NCBI GenBank assembly: GCA_934373375.1
Contig: CAKROP010000144.1
Location: forward strand, 1-5,958
DNA from: an uncultured Anaerosacchariphilus sp.
GTDB taxonomy: Bacteria; Bacillota; Clostridia; Lachnospirales; Lachnospiraceae
Reading direction: 5' to 3'
Length of the DNA: 5,958 nucleotides
The position numbers and the translations under genes are program-made. Position 1 is the first letter of the stretch, and every line of letters begins with the position of its first letter. Below, piece after piece: positions 1-5,740 of this stretch. Below the pieces are notes generated by a model that was given only the letters and a program-made list of their open reading frames with translations, ran no database searches and was not told the DNA's origin.

Positions 1-2
1 AG

Positions 3-89
3 CATACGGATATGAGTGGCTTCTTTATCCCGAAAAAGTCTTTCTCCTGCTATAGTAAAAACATCAAAAATAAGTTACAGGAAATCTGA
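3..89 (+). CDS. Possible 3' end of an upstream gene (partial, unidentified)
   Basis: Frame 3 is open from the window edge to a TGA at 87-89, giving 28 residues that end in KNKLQEI. The stop abuts the base of the terminator hairpin that begins at 89, as expected for the last gene of a transcript. The tail is Lys/Ser-rich and too short to assign to a family. Frame 2 is an alternative: it is open to a TAG at 53-55 (17 residues ending in VFLLL) and would leave a 33-nt 3' UTR before the same terminator. The sequence cannot decide between them. What is well supported is only that some plus-strand transcript ends here. Confidence 0.27.
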   Translation, partial: HTDMSGFFIPKKSFSCYSKNIKNKLQEI

Positions 90-121
90 TAAGGGAGGCT
101 GCGGCAGCTTCTCTTATTTTT
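89..121 (+). terminator. Intrinsic terminator of the upstream transcript
   Basis: ATAAGGGAGGCTG pairs with CAGCTTCTCTTAT, a stem of about 13 bp with two G-U pairs and a CGG loop. It is followed by a run of five T (117-121). It lies just after the possible upstream stop at 87-89 and separates that transcript from the structured element that follows. Confidence 0.75.
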
Positions 122-295
122 ATAGCTGTGACCGCACAACTCGGAGACCGGATAGAGTTCCGGTTCAGAAAGGGAACCCGGAAGAAGGCGTGAGACGATA
201 CCGATAATCCGCCGCCGGGCATGCTGGGGAAGATCAAGCCATCGGCATAGGAGCTAACTGATATTCCATAGAAGGACTCTCCTTCGATGGTTTTT
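122..295 (+). ncRNA. Candidate structured leader RNA / attenuator (class unknown)
   Basis: No convincing reading frame occupies this stretch, but it folds well by eye. Stem A: AACT (138-141) with AGTT (156-159), enclosing CGG-aga-CCG (142-150). Stem B: CCGGTTC (160-166) with GAACCCGG (174-181), one bulged C. Stem C: CCCGG (177-181) with CCGGG (215-219), plus GGCG (187-190) with CGCC (210-213). B and C compete for 177-181. Stem D: ATGC (221-224) with GCAT (245-248). It ends in an intrinsic terminator at 266-295. In addition AAGCCATCG (236-244) can pair over 9 bp (one G-U) with CGATGGTTT (285-293), which would break the terminator. Exclusive helices plus a terminator are typical of riboswitches and attenuators. 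It could equally be a free-standing small RNA. The AAAGGGAACCCGG segment recalls the cobalamin riboswitch core, but the B12 box and other conserved blocks are absent. No clear promoter of its own is seen. Confidence 0.4.
266..295 (+). terminator. Intrinsic terminator closing the structured element
   Basis: CCAT (266-269) and GAAGGA (271-276) pair with TCCTTC (280-285) and ATGG (287-290) around a CTC loop. There is one A-G mismatch, and five T follow (291-295). It sits 175 nt before the luxR-type start codon, so it would cut off read-through into that operon from upstream. Confidence 0.72.
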
Positions 296-403
296 ATCCT
301 TTGATATGATACGGTTGTCTTCAGTCTAACACAGGCAGAAAAGAGGACAGAAGAGAAAAAAGAGCCTTTTGAAGAAAAAGAACAGTTTGAGACGAATGTC
401 ACC

Positions 404-431
404 TTGTGGAAGTGAGACTTTTGTTTATAAT
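404..431 (+). promoter_or_regulatory. Sigma-A-like promoter for the LuxR/lipoprotein operon
   Basis: A perfect -10 hexamer TATAAT (426-431) has a weak -35, TTGTGG (404-409), 16 bp upstream. Transcription would start near 438, giving a leader of about 32 nt before the ATG at 470. The poor -35 suggests either an activator-dependent or a modest promoter. The A/G-rich stretch 296-403 just upstream contains no other element I can support. Confidence 0.55.
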
Positions 432-469
432 AAAATTATCAAAGACAGATACAAACGGAGTGAAAATAG

Positions 470-1900
470 ATGAAGCTACGAAAGATAGATGGAAATGTGC
501 TCACACTTATGCTGGCGCTGGCCTTTTTCAATTTTATTTTTCTGGGAATCGAATATCAGTTCGACAATATGGCGGCTCTGGTTACAGGACCGGAGCAGGT
601 GGTGACGGCCCAGAGCTATGTATTGGGAGCCAGCGTTCTGGGATTTCTCCTTTGTCCTGCGATGGCTTCCTATGGAAAAGTAAAGGAAAAGCTTCGGCAG
701 ATTCTGGTATTTGCAGGAGCCCTGGCCGGTGTGATTTGTATTTTCGTGATCTGGCAGCACACCTCTTACAGGGCGATTGTGACGGCTGGCTGCCTTTGTT
801 TCATTCTGATGGGAATGGCCGGGAGCGCAGTACACTACTGGCTGGCGCAGAGGGCGGAGCAGGAGCGGCTGGCCAGGACAGTCGGTATCTCCTATGCAGC
901 CGGAATTTTTCTTCAGTTTTTGAATAATAACCTGGTGAAAAACGATATGGTCGAATCGGTAGTTCTGGCTGTTTCCGCAGCCATCTTCTCGGTACTGCTT
1001 CTGAATGTGGAGGCCGGGGAACCGGAAATGGCAGAAATTCCTGGAGAAGCTGCGCCGGAGAACGCCGGAAGGGCGGGGCTCTGGCTGATTCTGGTCGTGG
1101 CGCTGATTACCTGCATTTTTTCTGCACTGGATGCAGCGGTGACGCTGGTACACGTGGCAGGCAGAGGGGACGTGGGACAATGGCCGCGGCTTCTTCTGGC
1201 AGGAAGCGGACTCCTGGCGGGTATTCTGTTTGACAGCCGGGAACACCGATATGTGAATCTTTTCATGTACTGTGTGACGGTGCTGTCGGTTCTTTGTATC
1301 GTGGTGCTGGAAAACGGAGGCTCCTTCCGTGCCGGACTGGCTGTGTTTTATCTGTCCGCCGGGTTCTTTGTGATATTCTTTACAAGCAGCTTTATGCGGC
1401 TTTCTGCCCGGATGAAATGTCCGAGACTCTGGGCGGGACTGGGCAGAGCCGTCAATAACATCTGCGCCTTTGGTACCGGCTCCCTGTCCCTGCTTCTTCT
1501 GAAGTCGGGAAGTCCGGTTGTAAAAGACAGTATTCTGCTTGGATTGCTTGTATTGATTTCTATCTTGTTTTTTCTTTATTCCGGCGCAATCCGTCCGGGA
1601 GAAAGGAAAAAGGAAGCCGGTGAGAAGGAATCCGATCAGAGAAGCGAGGAGGAACGGCTGCGGATCTTTGCCGACAGCTATTCGCTGACGGAACGGGAAA
1701 GAGAGGTGCTGAAGGTTTTGCTGGTATCAGATGAAAATGTCCAGGACATAGCAGAGGAACTGATGATATCCCGGGCGGCGCTGTACCGGCACCTTACCAG
1801 TCTCAATGAAAAGACGGGGACAAAATCCAGAATCGGATTGGTTCAGTTTTATTATCGATACGACAGGGGGAAAAGGAATGAAAAGGAGACAGAGGACTAG
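470..1900 (+). CDS. Membrane-embedded LuxR-family regulator (12-TM MFS-like domain + HTH)
   Basis: The 476-aa protein has about twelve hydrophobic segments in two groups of six: roughly residues 10-27, 45-67, 77-95, 102-125, 137-155, 161-180, then 203-229, 239-254, 261-280, 288-309, 319-344 and 353-374. A polar loop at 181-202 lies between the halves, as in MFS transporters. A charged, Glu/Lys/Arg-rich linker (375-405) leads to a C-terminal LuxR/GerE-type HTH (406-462). This starts LTEREREVLK, continues DIAEELMIS and ends near KTGTKSRIG, the usual LuxR landmarks. The recognition helix reads SRAALYRHL where SxxTVxxHL is common. There is no receiver domain, so it is best read as a one-component regulator sensing in or at the membrane and binding DNA from the cytoplasmic side; ligand and targets are unknown. 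The start is supported by GGAG (457-460), 9 nt upstream. Its last codons overlap the next gene by 23 bp, implying co-translation. The fold assignment is from pattern, so a TM protein unrelated to MFS is possible. Confidence 0.85.
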   Translation: MKLRKIDGNVLTLMLALAFFNFIFLGIEYQFDNMAALVTGPEQVVTAQSYVLGASVLGFLLCPAMASYGKVKEKLRQILVFAGALAGVICIFVIWQHTSYRAIVTAGCLCFILMGMAGSAVHYWLAQRAEQERLARTVGISYAAGIFLQFLNNNLVKNDMVESVVLAVSAAIFSVLLLNVEAGEPEMAEIPGEAAPENAGRAGLWLILVVALITCIFSALDAAVTLVHVAGRGDVGQWPRLLLAGSGLLAGILFDSREHRYVNLFMYCVTVLSVLCIVVLENGGSFRAGLAVFYLSAGFFVIFFTSSFMRLSARMKCPRLWAGLGRAVNNICAFGTGSLSLLLLKSGSPVVKDSILLGLLVLISILFFLYSGAIRPGERKKEAGEKESDQRSEEERLRIFADSYSLTEREREVLKVLLVSDENVQDIAEELMISRAALYRHLTSLNEKTGTKSRIGLVQFYYRYDRGKRNEKETED

Positions 1901-2948
1901 AGGAATGGCGCTTCTGCTGGCCGCAGTTATGCTGTGGGGCTGCAGCGCGCAAAAAGAGGCTGCGGATACCTATGAGGCCTATCAGGGCTACGCCTGTCAG
2001 GACGGAAGCGGCCATATAAAGTATGGCCTGGAGACAGAAAACGGGATCCGGCTGCACTGCTTTTTCCAGTCCGGATCACCGGAGTATACCGAGGATATCT
2101 ACGAGCTGAAGCTTTTACCGGGAGAAGGGGAAAAGGCTTCTGTGGAGCAGGTGATCGACGGACAGGGCGTGGATTTGACCGCTTCTTTCCGGAAATTTGA
2201 TTTTTCATTTTATCCGGATCGGGTTGTCATGGAGGTGGAGAGAGATACGGATCTTCTGGCCGGAGGGGCTTCCGATAACCTGGAAACTGGGGAATACACG
2301 CTGATGGCTTCAGACTGGAAGCCGGGGAGCGCTCCGGCAGGAGAAAAACAGGCGGAGACAGACAGCCTGGCGCCCTGGCAGGACAGGGAACTTGTGGCTA
2401 TGGCCCGGGCGTATTATCAGAAGGAGGCGAATTTCCTCGCGCCAGAGACAGAATGCGTCGATAACGGGGACGGCACCCTTACGATTCATCTTTACGAAAT
2501 AGTACAGGACGATGAAGAAACCAGCCACACGGGTACTTCTGCCTGGTATACGGTGGACGCTTATGGAAAAGGGAAGGACGATGTGTTTGAAAACGAAGTA
2601 ACACTGCCGGAACTTTCCCTGGCAGAGCTGGTGGAATATATGGGAACTCCGTCGAAGCTGATCTACATACAGGATGCGGAAGCCCACCAGGAATGGGAAC
2701 TTACAGATGGGGCTGTAATTGCGGAGTGTCTGCAAGCGGTGAAGAAGCTGGAGATCGGAGAGGAAACTGACGAGAGAGCCTCAGACGCAGGGGATACGCT
2801 GATCTTTACTTTTGCGGACGGAAGCGCCTGGAGACTGGAATTCGAAGCAGGGAATCTGCGTCGAAATGAAAGGTATTATAAGACAGAAGGCTGGAACAGG
2901 ATAAGACTGCTTTTGAAGGACGAACTGGAAGGGGAGGGAATGCTATGA
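1878..2948 (+). CDS. Lipoprotein of unknown function, second gene of the operon
   Basis: The 356-aa protein begins with a Lys/Arg-rich n-region, a hydrophobic core (residues 10-20) and a lipobox LWGC with the lipidated Cys at 22, so it should be anchored on the outer face of the membrane. I chose the ATG at 1878 because AGGGGG (1865-1870) lies 7 nt upstream and this start keeps the basic n-region. An in-frame ATG at 1806 has no ribosome binding site and would add 24 non-signal residues; one at 1905 would remove the n-region. Residues about 30-145 look beta-rich. Residues 172-240 contain ARAYY, GDGTLTIHLYE and a SAWYTVDAYGKG motif, a pattern I associate with a recurrent extracytoplasmic domain of clostridial proteins without a named function. 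The C-terminal part (250-350) is a separate alpha/beta region rich in acidic residues. It overlaps the regulator gene upstream by 23 bp and the next lipoprotein gene by ATGA, pointing to coupled translation. No enzyme motif is seen. Confidence 0.82.
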   Translation: MKRRQRTRGMALLLAAVMLWGCSAQKEAADTYEAYQGYACQDGSGHIKYGLETENGIRLHCFFQSGSPEYTEDIYELKLLPGEGEKASVEQVIDGQGVDLTASFRKFDFSFYPDRVVMEVERDTDLLAGGASDNLETGEYTLMASDWKPGSAPAGEKQAETDSLAPWQDRELVAMARAYYQKEANFLAPETECVDNGDGTLTIHLYEIVQDDEETSHTGTSAWYTVDAYGKGKDDVFENEVTLPELSLAELVEYMGTPSKLIYIQDAEAHQEWELTDGAVIAECLQAVKKLEIGEETDERASDAGDTLIFTFADGSAWRLEFEAGNLRRNERYYKTEGWNRIRLLLKDELEGEGML

Positions 2949-4327
2949 GATACGTGAAGAGACTTTTGGCAGTGCTTTTGGTCGGACTTTTGCTGAGCAG
3001 CTGCGGCGGAAAGACGAAGGAGGAACAGGCTCTGGCGGATACGGCGGCAGGCGACTGGGAGCTGGTCAGTATGAGCTACAGTGGCATGACGCTTGGAAAA
3101 GAAGATCTGGATAACAGTGATATCACCATGACTCTGTCGCTTTTGGAAGATGGAACCGGAACCATGGAATATGACGGTTCGGTCTATGAGCTGACCTGGG
3201 ACGGGAGCAGTATCACTACGGACGGCGTGGCCGACAGCTATACACTGGAGGACGGGGTACTGACCATAGCCAATGAAGATACGGAGATGGTATTTACAAG
3301 ACCCGGAAGCCTGGCGTCCCCGGACGCTCCCAAGGCGGAGCAGGAGACTTTGGCAGCAGGAGCGGCGTCAGAACAGTCTGTCGAGGAAAGCTGGACAGTA
3401 GAGCCGCTGGCGTCTGCTCAGGATCTGGTGCCCTATAGCTGTACGGAATTCAGTATGAATATTCCGGAAGGCTGGACCGTGCGATCTTCTGCCATGTACA
3501 CCGGTATGTTTCACGCGATTCATGTTTTTGATCCAGAGAATCCGGTGAATCAAATCTTCTTTATGCTGAAAATGGAGCCAATGTTTCCGGATGAAAATTC
3601 CCGGGCCATGATGGCGCTTTCCAGTGATTTGTTTGGAAAATATCCCATTCTTACAAATGTATCGACACAGGGAGTCTTTGAAATATTCCCACAGTTTGCA
3701 GACGCAATGAATGCAACTGCTGATTATGCGGATATTCAGACACCGTACATTGCAGATTTTTCTGTAACAGAGAGTTTTGAAAGCACCCAGGGAATGAGCA
3801 GCGTCGCTATCTCCCCGGCTATTCTCCGGGCAGATTTTATTCAGAATGGAACGGAGGGAGAGGGAATGTTCACGGCGGACGTGGTACCCTTTGCCATGGG
3901 TACGGGAATGGGGTATTATTCCGTCTATAATCTGACAGTACTCAGCGCGGAAAAGGGTACTTTTCAGGACTGGCAGCCTACCTTAAGCAAGAGCCTGAGC
4001 AGCCTTACCTATACGTCGGAGTTCCAGAGCTTTGCCATGTCCCAGAGCAATCAGAGTGCGGCTACCTCCCAGTCTCTCAGCCAGGCAGCCAGCGAAATGT
4101 CCGACAGCATCATGTCCTCTTGGGAAAACCGCAATATGAGCCAGGATATTATGAGCCAGAAGCAGAGCGACGCCACCCTGGGTTATGAGCGTATTGTGGA
4201 TACGGAAACCGGGGAGATCTACAAGATTGACAACGGCTTTACCGACTGGTATGACGGCTCCCGCTATAAAGCTATCAGCGACGACCAGTATACCGATTCT
4301 GTGGAAGCGGTCATTCATTGGAAATAA
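2945..4327 (+). CDS. Multi-domain lipoprotein, third gene of the operon
   Basis: The 460-aa protein has a short basic start (MRYVKR), a Leu/Val core and a lipobox LSSC with Cys at 20. Residues 36-119 form a small beta-rich, lipocalin-like or META-like domain: GDWELVSM, then strands separated by DG turns, ending in TIANEDTEMVFTR. A Pro/Ala/Glu-rich linker spans about 120-160. Residues 163-357 resemble the extracytoplasmic PsbP-like fold (FSMNIPEGWTV opening, alternating strands). Residues about 358-410 are strikingly Ser/Gln/Met-rich and probably a helical or flexible spacer. The C-terminus (413-460) has GYERIVDTETGEIYKI and ends DSVEAVIHWK. GGAGGG (2933-2938) lies 6 nt before the ATG, and the ATGA overlap with the previous stop couples translation. 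The gene is followed at once by a terminator, so it closes the operon. It is likely a surface-bound ligand-binding or structural partner; no catalytic residues are recognisable. Domain names are by resemblance only. Confidence 0.82.
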   Translation: MRYVKRLLAVLLVGLLLSSCGGKTKEEQALADTAAGDWELVSMSYSGMTLGKEDLDNSDITMTLSLLEDGTGTMEYDGSVYELTWDGSSITTDGVADSYTLEDGVLTIANEDTEMVFTRPGSLASPDAPKAEQETLAAGAASEQSVEESWTVEPLASAQDLVPYSCTEFSMNIPEGWTVRSSAMYTGMFHAIHVFDPENPVNQIFFMLKMEPMFPDENSRAMMALSSDLFGKYPILTNVSTQGVFEIFPQFADAMNATADYADIQTPYIADFSVTESFESTQGMSSVAISPAILRADFIQNGTEGEGMFTADVVPFAMGTGMGYYSVYNLTVLSAEKGTFQDWQPTLSKSLSSLTYTSEFQSFAMSQSNQSAATSQSLSQAASEMSDSIMSSWENRNMSQDIMSQKQSDATLGYERIVDTETGEIYKIDNGFTDWYDGSRYKAISDDQYTDSVEAVIHWK

Positions 4328-4338
4328 AATGTGTATGG

Positions 4339-4380
4339 AATAAGGGCTTCCGGAGCTTTGCTTCCGGGAGCCCTTATTTT
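4339..4380 (+). terminator. Strong intrinsic terminator of the LuxR/lipoprotein operon
   Basis: AATAAGGGCTTCCGGAGC (4339-4356) pairs with GCTTCCGGGAGCCCTTATT (4360-4378), an 18-bp stem with one G-U pair and one bulged A around a TTT loop. TTTT follows (4377-4380). It begins 11 nt after the stop at 4327. On the minus strand it lies 5 nt beyond the stop of the small convergent gene and could stop that transcript too, although no U-run follows on that side. Confidence 0.88.
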
Positions 4381-4385
4381 GGGGT

Positions 4386-4472
4386 TTAGATGTTTCCATT
4401 TTTCATACCTTCCTCAAGAACACAGAGCAGAATAACAGCGGCGAAGATGGCGGTAATAATGATAGCTTCCAT
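4386..4472 (-). CDS. 28-aa predicted single-pass membrane microprotein
   Basis: Minus-strand ATG at 4470-4472 opens a 28-codon frame ending in TAA. The protein is MEAIIITAIFAAV followed by ILLCVLEEGMKNGNI: one hydrophobic helix (about residues 3-19) and a short polar tail. The helix is about 17 residues, just long enough to cross a membrane. A near-consensus AAGGAGG (4479-4485 on the complement) stands 6 nt before the start, and a good promoter (TTGTTT-16-TATAAT) lies about 38 nt upstream of it. Such a complete set of signals is unlikely for a chance frame of this size. It is divergent from the AraC-family gene and convergent with the lipoprotein operon. Its size recalls small subunits such as KdpF, but sequence and context do not match that protein. 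Function unknown; possible roles include modulating a membrane protein or acting as a target of the AraC regulator. Confidence 0.62.
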   Translation of the reverse strand: MEAIIITAIFAAVILLCVLEEGMKNGNI

Positions 4473-4489
4473 AGGAATCCTCCTTTTTC

Positions 4490-4518
4490 TTTACAATCTG
4501 GTCATTTGATACTATAAT
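4490..4518 (+). promoter_or_regulatory. Sigma-A-type promoter for the AraC-family gene
   Basis: TTTACA (4490-4495), a 17-bp spacer and a perfect TATAAT (4513-4518). Transcription would begin near 4525, giving a leader of about 89 nt before the ATG at 4614. Its -10 overlaps the -10 of the opposite promoter. Confidence 0.68.
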
Positions 4519-4544
4519 TATAAGAACAAATATATCTAAAACAA
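4517..4544 (-). promoter_or_regulatory. Sigma-A-type promoter for the small membrane protein gene
   Basis: On the complement: TTGTTT (4539-4544), a 16-bp spacer and TATAAT (4517-4522). Start near 4510, leader about 38 nt including the AAGGAGG site. It shares bases 4517-4518 of the -10 with the plus-strand promoter, so polymerase could occupy only one direction at a time. Confidence 0.6.
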
Positions 4545-4553
4545 ATAGATATA
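4531..4553. repeat. 7-bp inverted repeat, possible operator
   Basis: TATATCT (4531-4537) and AGATATA (4547-4553) are perfect inverted copies separated by 9 bp. The repeat covers the -35 of the minus-strand promoter and lies just after the expected start of the plus-strand transcript, a position where a bound protein would block both. The AT-rich setting makes a chance match possible. Confidence 0.35.
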
Positions 4554-4613
4554 AGGACAATAACTATCAAAATAACGTCAGAAATGAAATAAAGTATAAA
4601 ATATGGGACAAGA

Positions 4614-5489
4614 ATGGAAATTAAAATCAACAAGTACCAAGCAGAAGAAATTGAAGGCCTGACGGTGGAATATCCCTATGTGCTTCACCGGGCGGAGCTT
4701 GGCAGCACCAAAATTCCCTGGCACTGGCACGAGGAGGTAGAATTTGTCTATGTCCGGGATGGCAGTATGCGTCTGCTGACAGCAGGTCAGGAGAGGAGCT
4801 TTGAAAAGGGAGAGGGATTTTTCATCAATACCAATGTTCTTTGCAGTATGGAAAATCAGGATCATTGTCAGATCGATTCCCATCTGCTGAACAGCACGTT
4901 CCTGGCCGGACATTTTAAGAGTATTTTTGAAACAAAATATCTGGAACCGGTGCTGCAGAATAAAAAGCTGGATATTCTGGAATTACGGGGGACGAATGAG
5001 AATCAGCAGAAAATATTAGCAAAGCTGCGGACGGCTGCCAGGCTCCAGAATGAGCCGGATACAGAATTTCAGACCAGAAATCTGTTTTCGGAAATCTGGC
5101 TCTTACTGGGAAAGGAGATTGCGCTTCTCAATTATGGAGAAAGGCCGGTTCAGACTCTCCGACAGGAGCGTCTGGTACAGATGCTGGCCTTTATACATCA
5201 TCATTATCCGAATAAGCTGAGCCTGGAGGAAATTGCCGGTGCCGCGTCAGTGGGAAAACGGGAGGCGCTGCGCTGTTTTCAAGCCTGCATGCAGAAGACG
5301 CCCTTCGAGTATCTGATGGAATATCGGATTGAGATGAGCAAAAAGCTTCTGAAAGATTCAGAGGAGACGGTAATGGAGATTGCCATGGCGACCGGCTTCT
5401 CCAGCGCAGCCTATTACGGAAAGGTTTTTCGGGAAGCCTGCGGAATGACGCCGGGGGCTTATCGGAAAGAAAGCAGAAGAGAACGGTAA
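4614..5489 (+). CDS. AraC/XylS-family transcriptional regulator with N-terminal cupin domain
   Basis: The 291-aa protein has the standard AraC-family length and order. The N-terminal half is a cupin-type sensing domain: HWHEEVEFVYV (37-47) supplies the typical His-x-His-Glu-Glu strand, followed by RSFEKGEGFFINTN (61-74). Middle helices span about 125-180. The C-terminal double HTH covers about 185-286: LSLEEIAGAASVGKREALRC is the first unit; TVMEIAMATGFSSAAYYGKV (252-271) followed by FREACGMTPGAYRK (272-285) is the second and matches the family signature closely. Members with this layout usually respond to small molecules, often sugars, and regulate adjacent transport or catabolic genes; no such genes are in view, so the ligand is unknown. 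The ATG at 4614 has only a weak upstream site (GGGA at 4605-4608); an in-frame ATG at 4584 meets a stop two codons later. The leader of about 89 nt is AT-rich. The gene lies divergent from the 28-aa membrane protein gene. Confidence 0.92.
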   Translation: MEIKINKYQAEEIEGLTVEYPYVLHRAELGSTKIPWHWHEEVEFVYVRDGSMRLLTAGQERSFEKGEGFFINTNVLCSMENQDHCQIDSHLLNSTFLAGHFKSIFETKYLEPVLQNKKLDILELRGTNENQQKILAKLRTAARLQNEPDTEFQTRNLFSEIWLLLGKEIALLNYGERPVQTLRQERLVQMLAFIHHHYPNKLSLEEIAGAASVGKREALRCFQACMQKTPFEYLMEYRIEMSKKLLKDSEETVMEIAMATGFSSAAYYGKVFREACGMTPGAYRKESRRER

Positions 5490-5662
5490 AGGGAGAAGAA
5501 ACGAGTAGCAAATGACACGGCGATTAACAAAATTTTTATGCAGAAATCTTGAATAGTAAAATAAAAATCTATATAGTCCCATAGTATTTATTTGTTCTGT
5601 ATCTAGTAGCTTTTTCAGGGAGAAATCCTGCGTCCTTTTTTAATGCGGATAAATATGATAGA
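5490..5662. other. AT-rich gene-free stretch with degenerate terminator-like remnant
   Basis: No supported gene. CAGGGA (5616-5621), GAAA loop (5622-5625) and TCCTG (5626-5630) form a 5-bp stem with one bulge; CGTCC then separates it from six T (5636-5641). The segment TCCTGCGTCC plus T-run looks like the right arm of a longer hairpin whose left arm (it would read GGACGCAGGA) is missing apart from CAGGGA. It may still weakly terminate the AraC transcript. Confidence 0.35.
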
Positions 5663-5671
5663 TGTTATAAT
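5663..5671 (+). promoter_or_regulatory. Extended -10 promoter for the last gene
   Basis: TGTTATAAT contains the TGn extension plus a perfect TATAAT (5666-5671). No -35 hexamer is found at 16-18 bp upstream, which is tolerable for extended -10 promoters. The start would be near 5678, about 63 nt before the TTG start codon at 5741. Confidence 0.5.
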
Positions 5672-5740
5672 GTGAAAAGATAAATGCGAAACATGCGCTA
5701 TACTAGCAAAAGTTGTTAATTATATAAAGGTGGGAGAAAT

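Noticed and set aside
187..225. ZTP (pfl) riboswitch, from GGCG and CCGCCGCCGGGCA
   Set aside because: The 3' block is only similar to CCGCCTGGGCA, and the conserved 5' CGTGACTGGC and GGGGA blocks are absent.
122..265. Cobalamin riboswitch
   Set aside because: AAAGGGAACCCGG and an AGGAG resemble parts of the consensus in the right order, but the GGTG-AA-CCGG loop, the GCCACTG block and the B12 box (AGTCAGGAGACC) are missing.
64..402. Minus-strand 112-codon frame across the structured region
   Set aside because: Its C-terminal part is encoded by the terminator hairpin at 89-121, it spans a second terminator, its start has no good ribosome binding site, and the product shows no recognisable domain.
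406..927. Plus-strand 173-codon frame overlapping the regulator gene
   Set aside because: It is an alternate frame of the LuxR-type gene, with low-complexity Gly/Ser/Arg composition and no start signals.
476..1246. Minus-strand 256-codon frame opposite the regulator gene
   Set aside because: Antisense shadow of the TM region, rich in His, Arg, Gln and Cys with no coherent domain; the plus-strand protein explains the same DNA.
1806..1877. Longer start for the second gene at ATG 1806
   Set aside because: No ribosome binding site, a 95-bp overlap with the regulator gene, and the extra residues would sit in front of a clear lipoprotein signal peptide.
4386..4472. Assigning the 28-aa protein as KdpF
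   Set aside because: Only size and a single TM segment agree; there are no kdp genes nearby and the sequence does not resemble the KdpF I recall.
5358..5582. Minus-strand 74-codon frame opposite the AraC 3' end
   Set aside because: No ribosome binding site before its ATG, most of it lies antisense to the conserved HTH, and the rest falls in AT-rich non-coding DNA.
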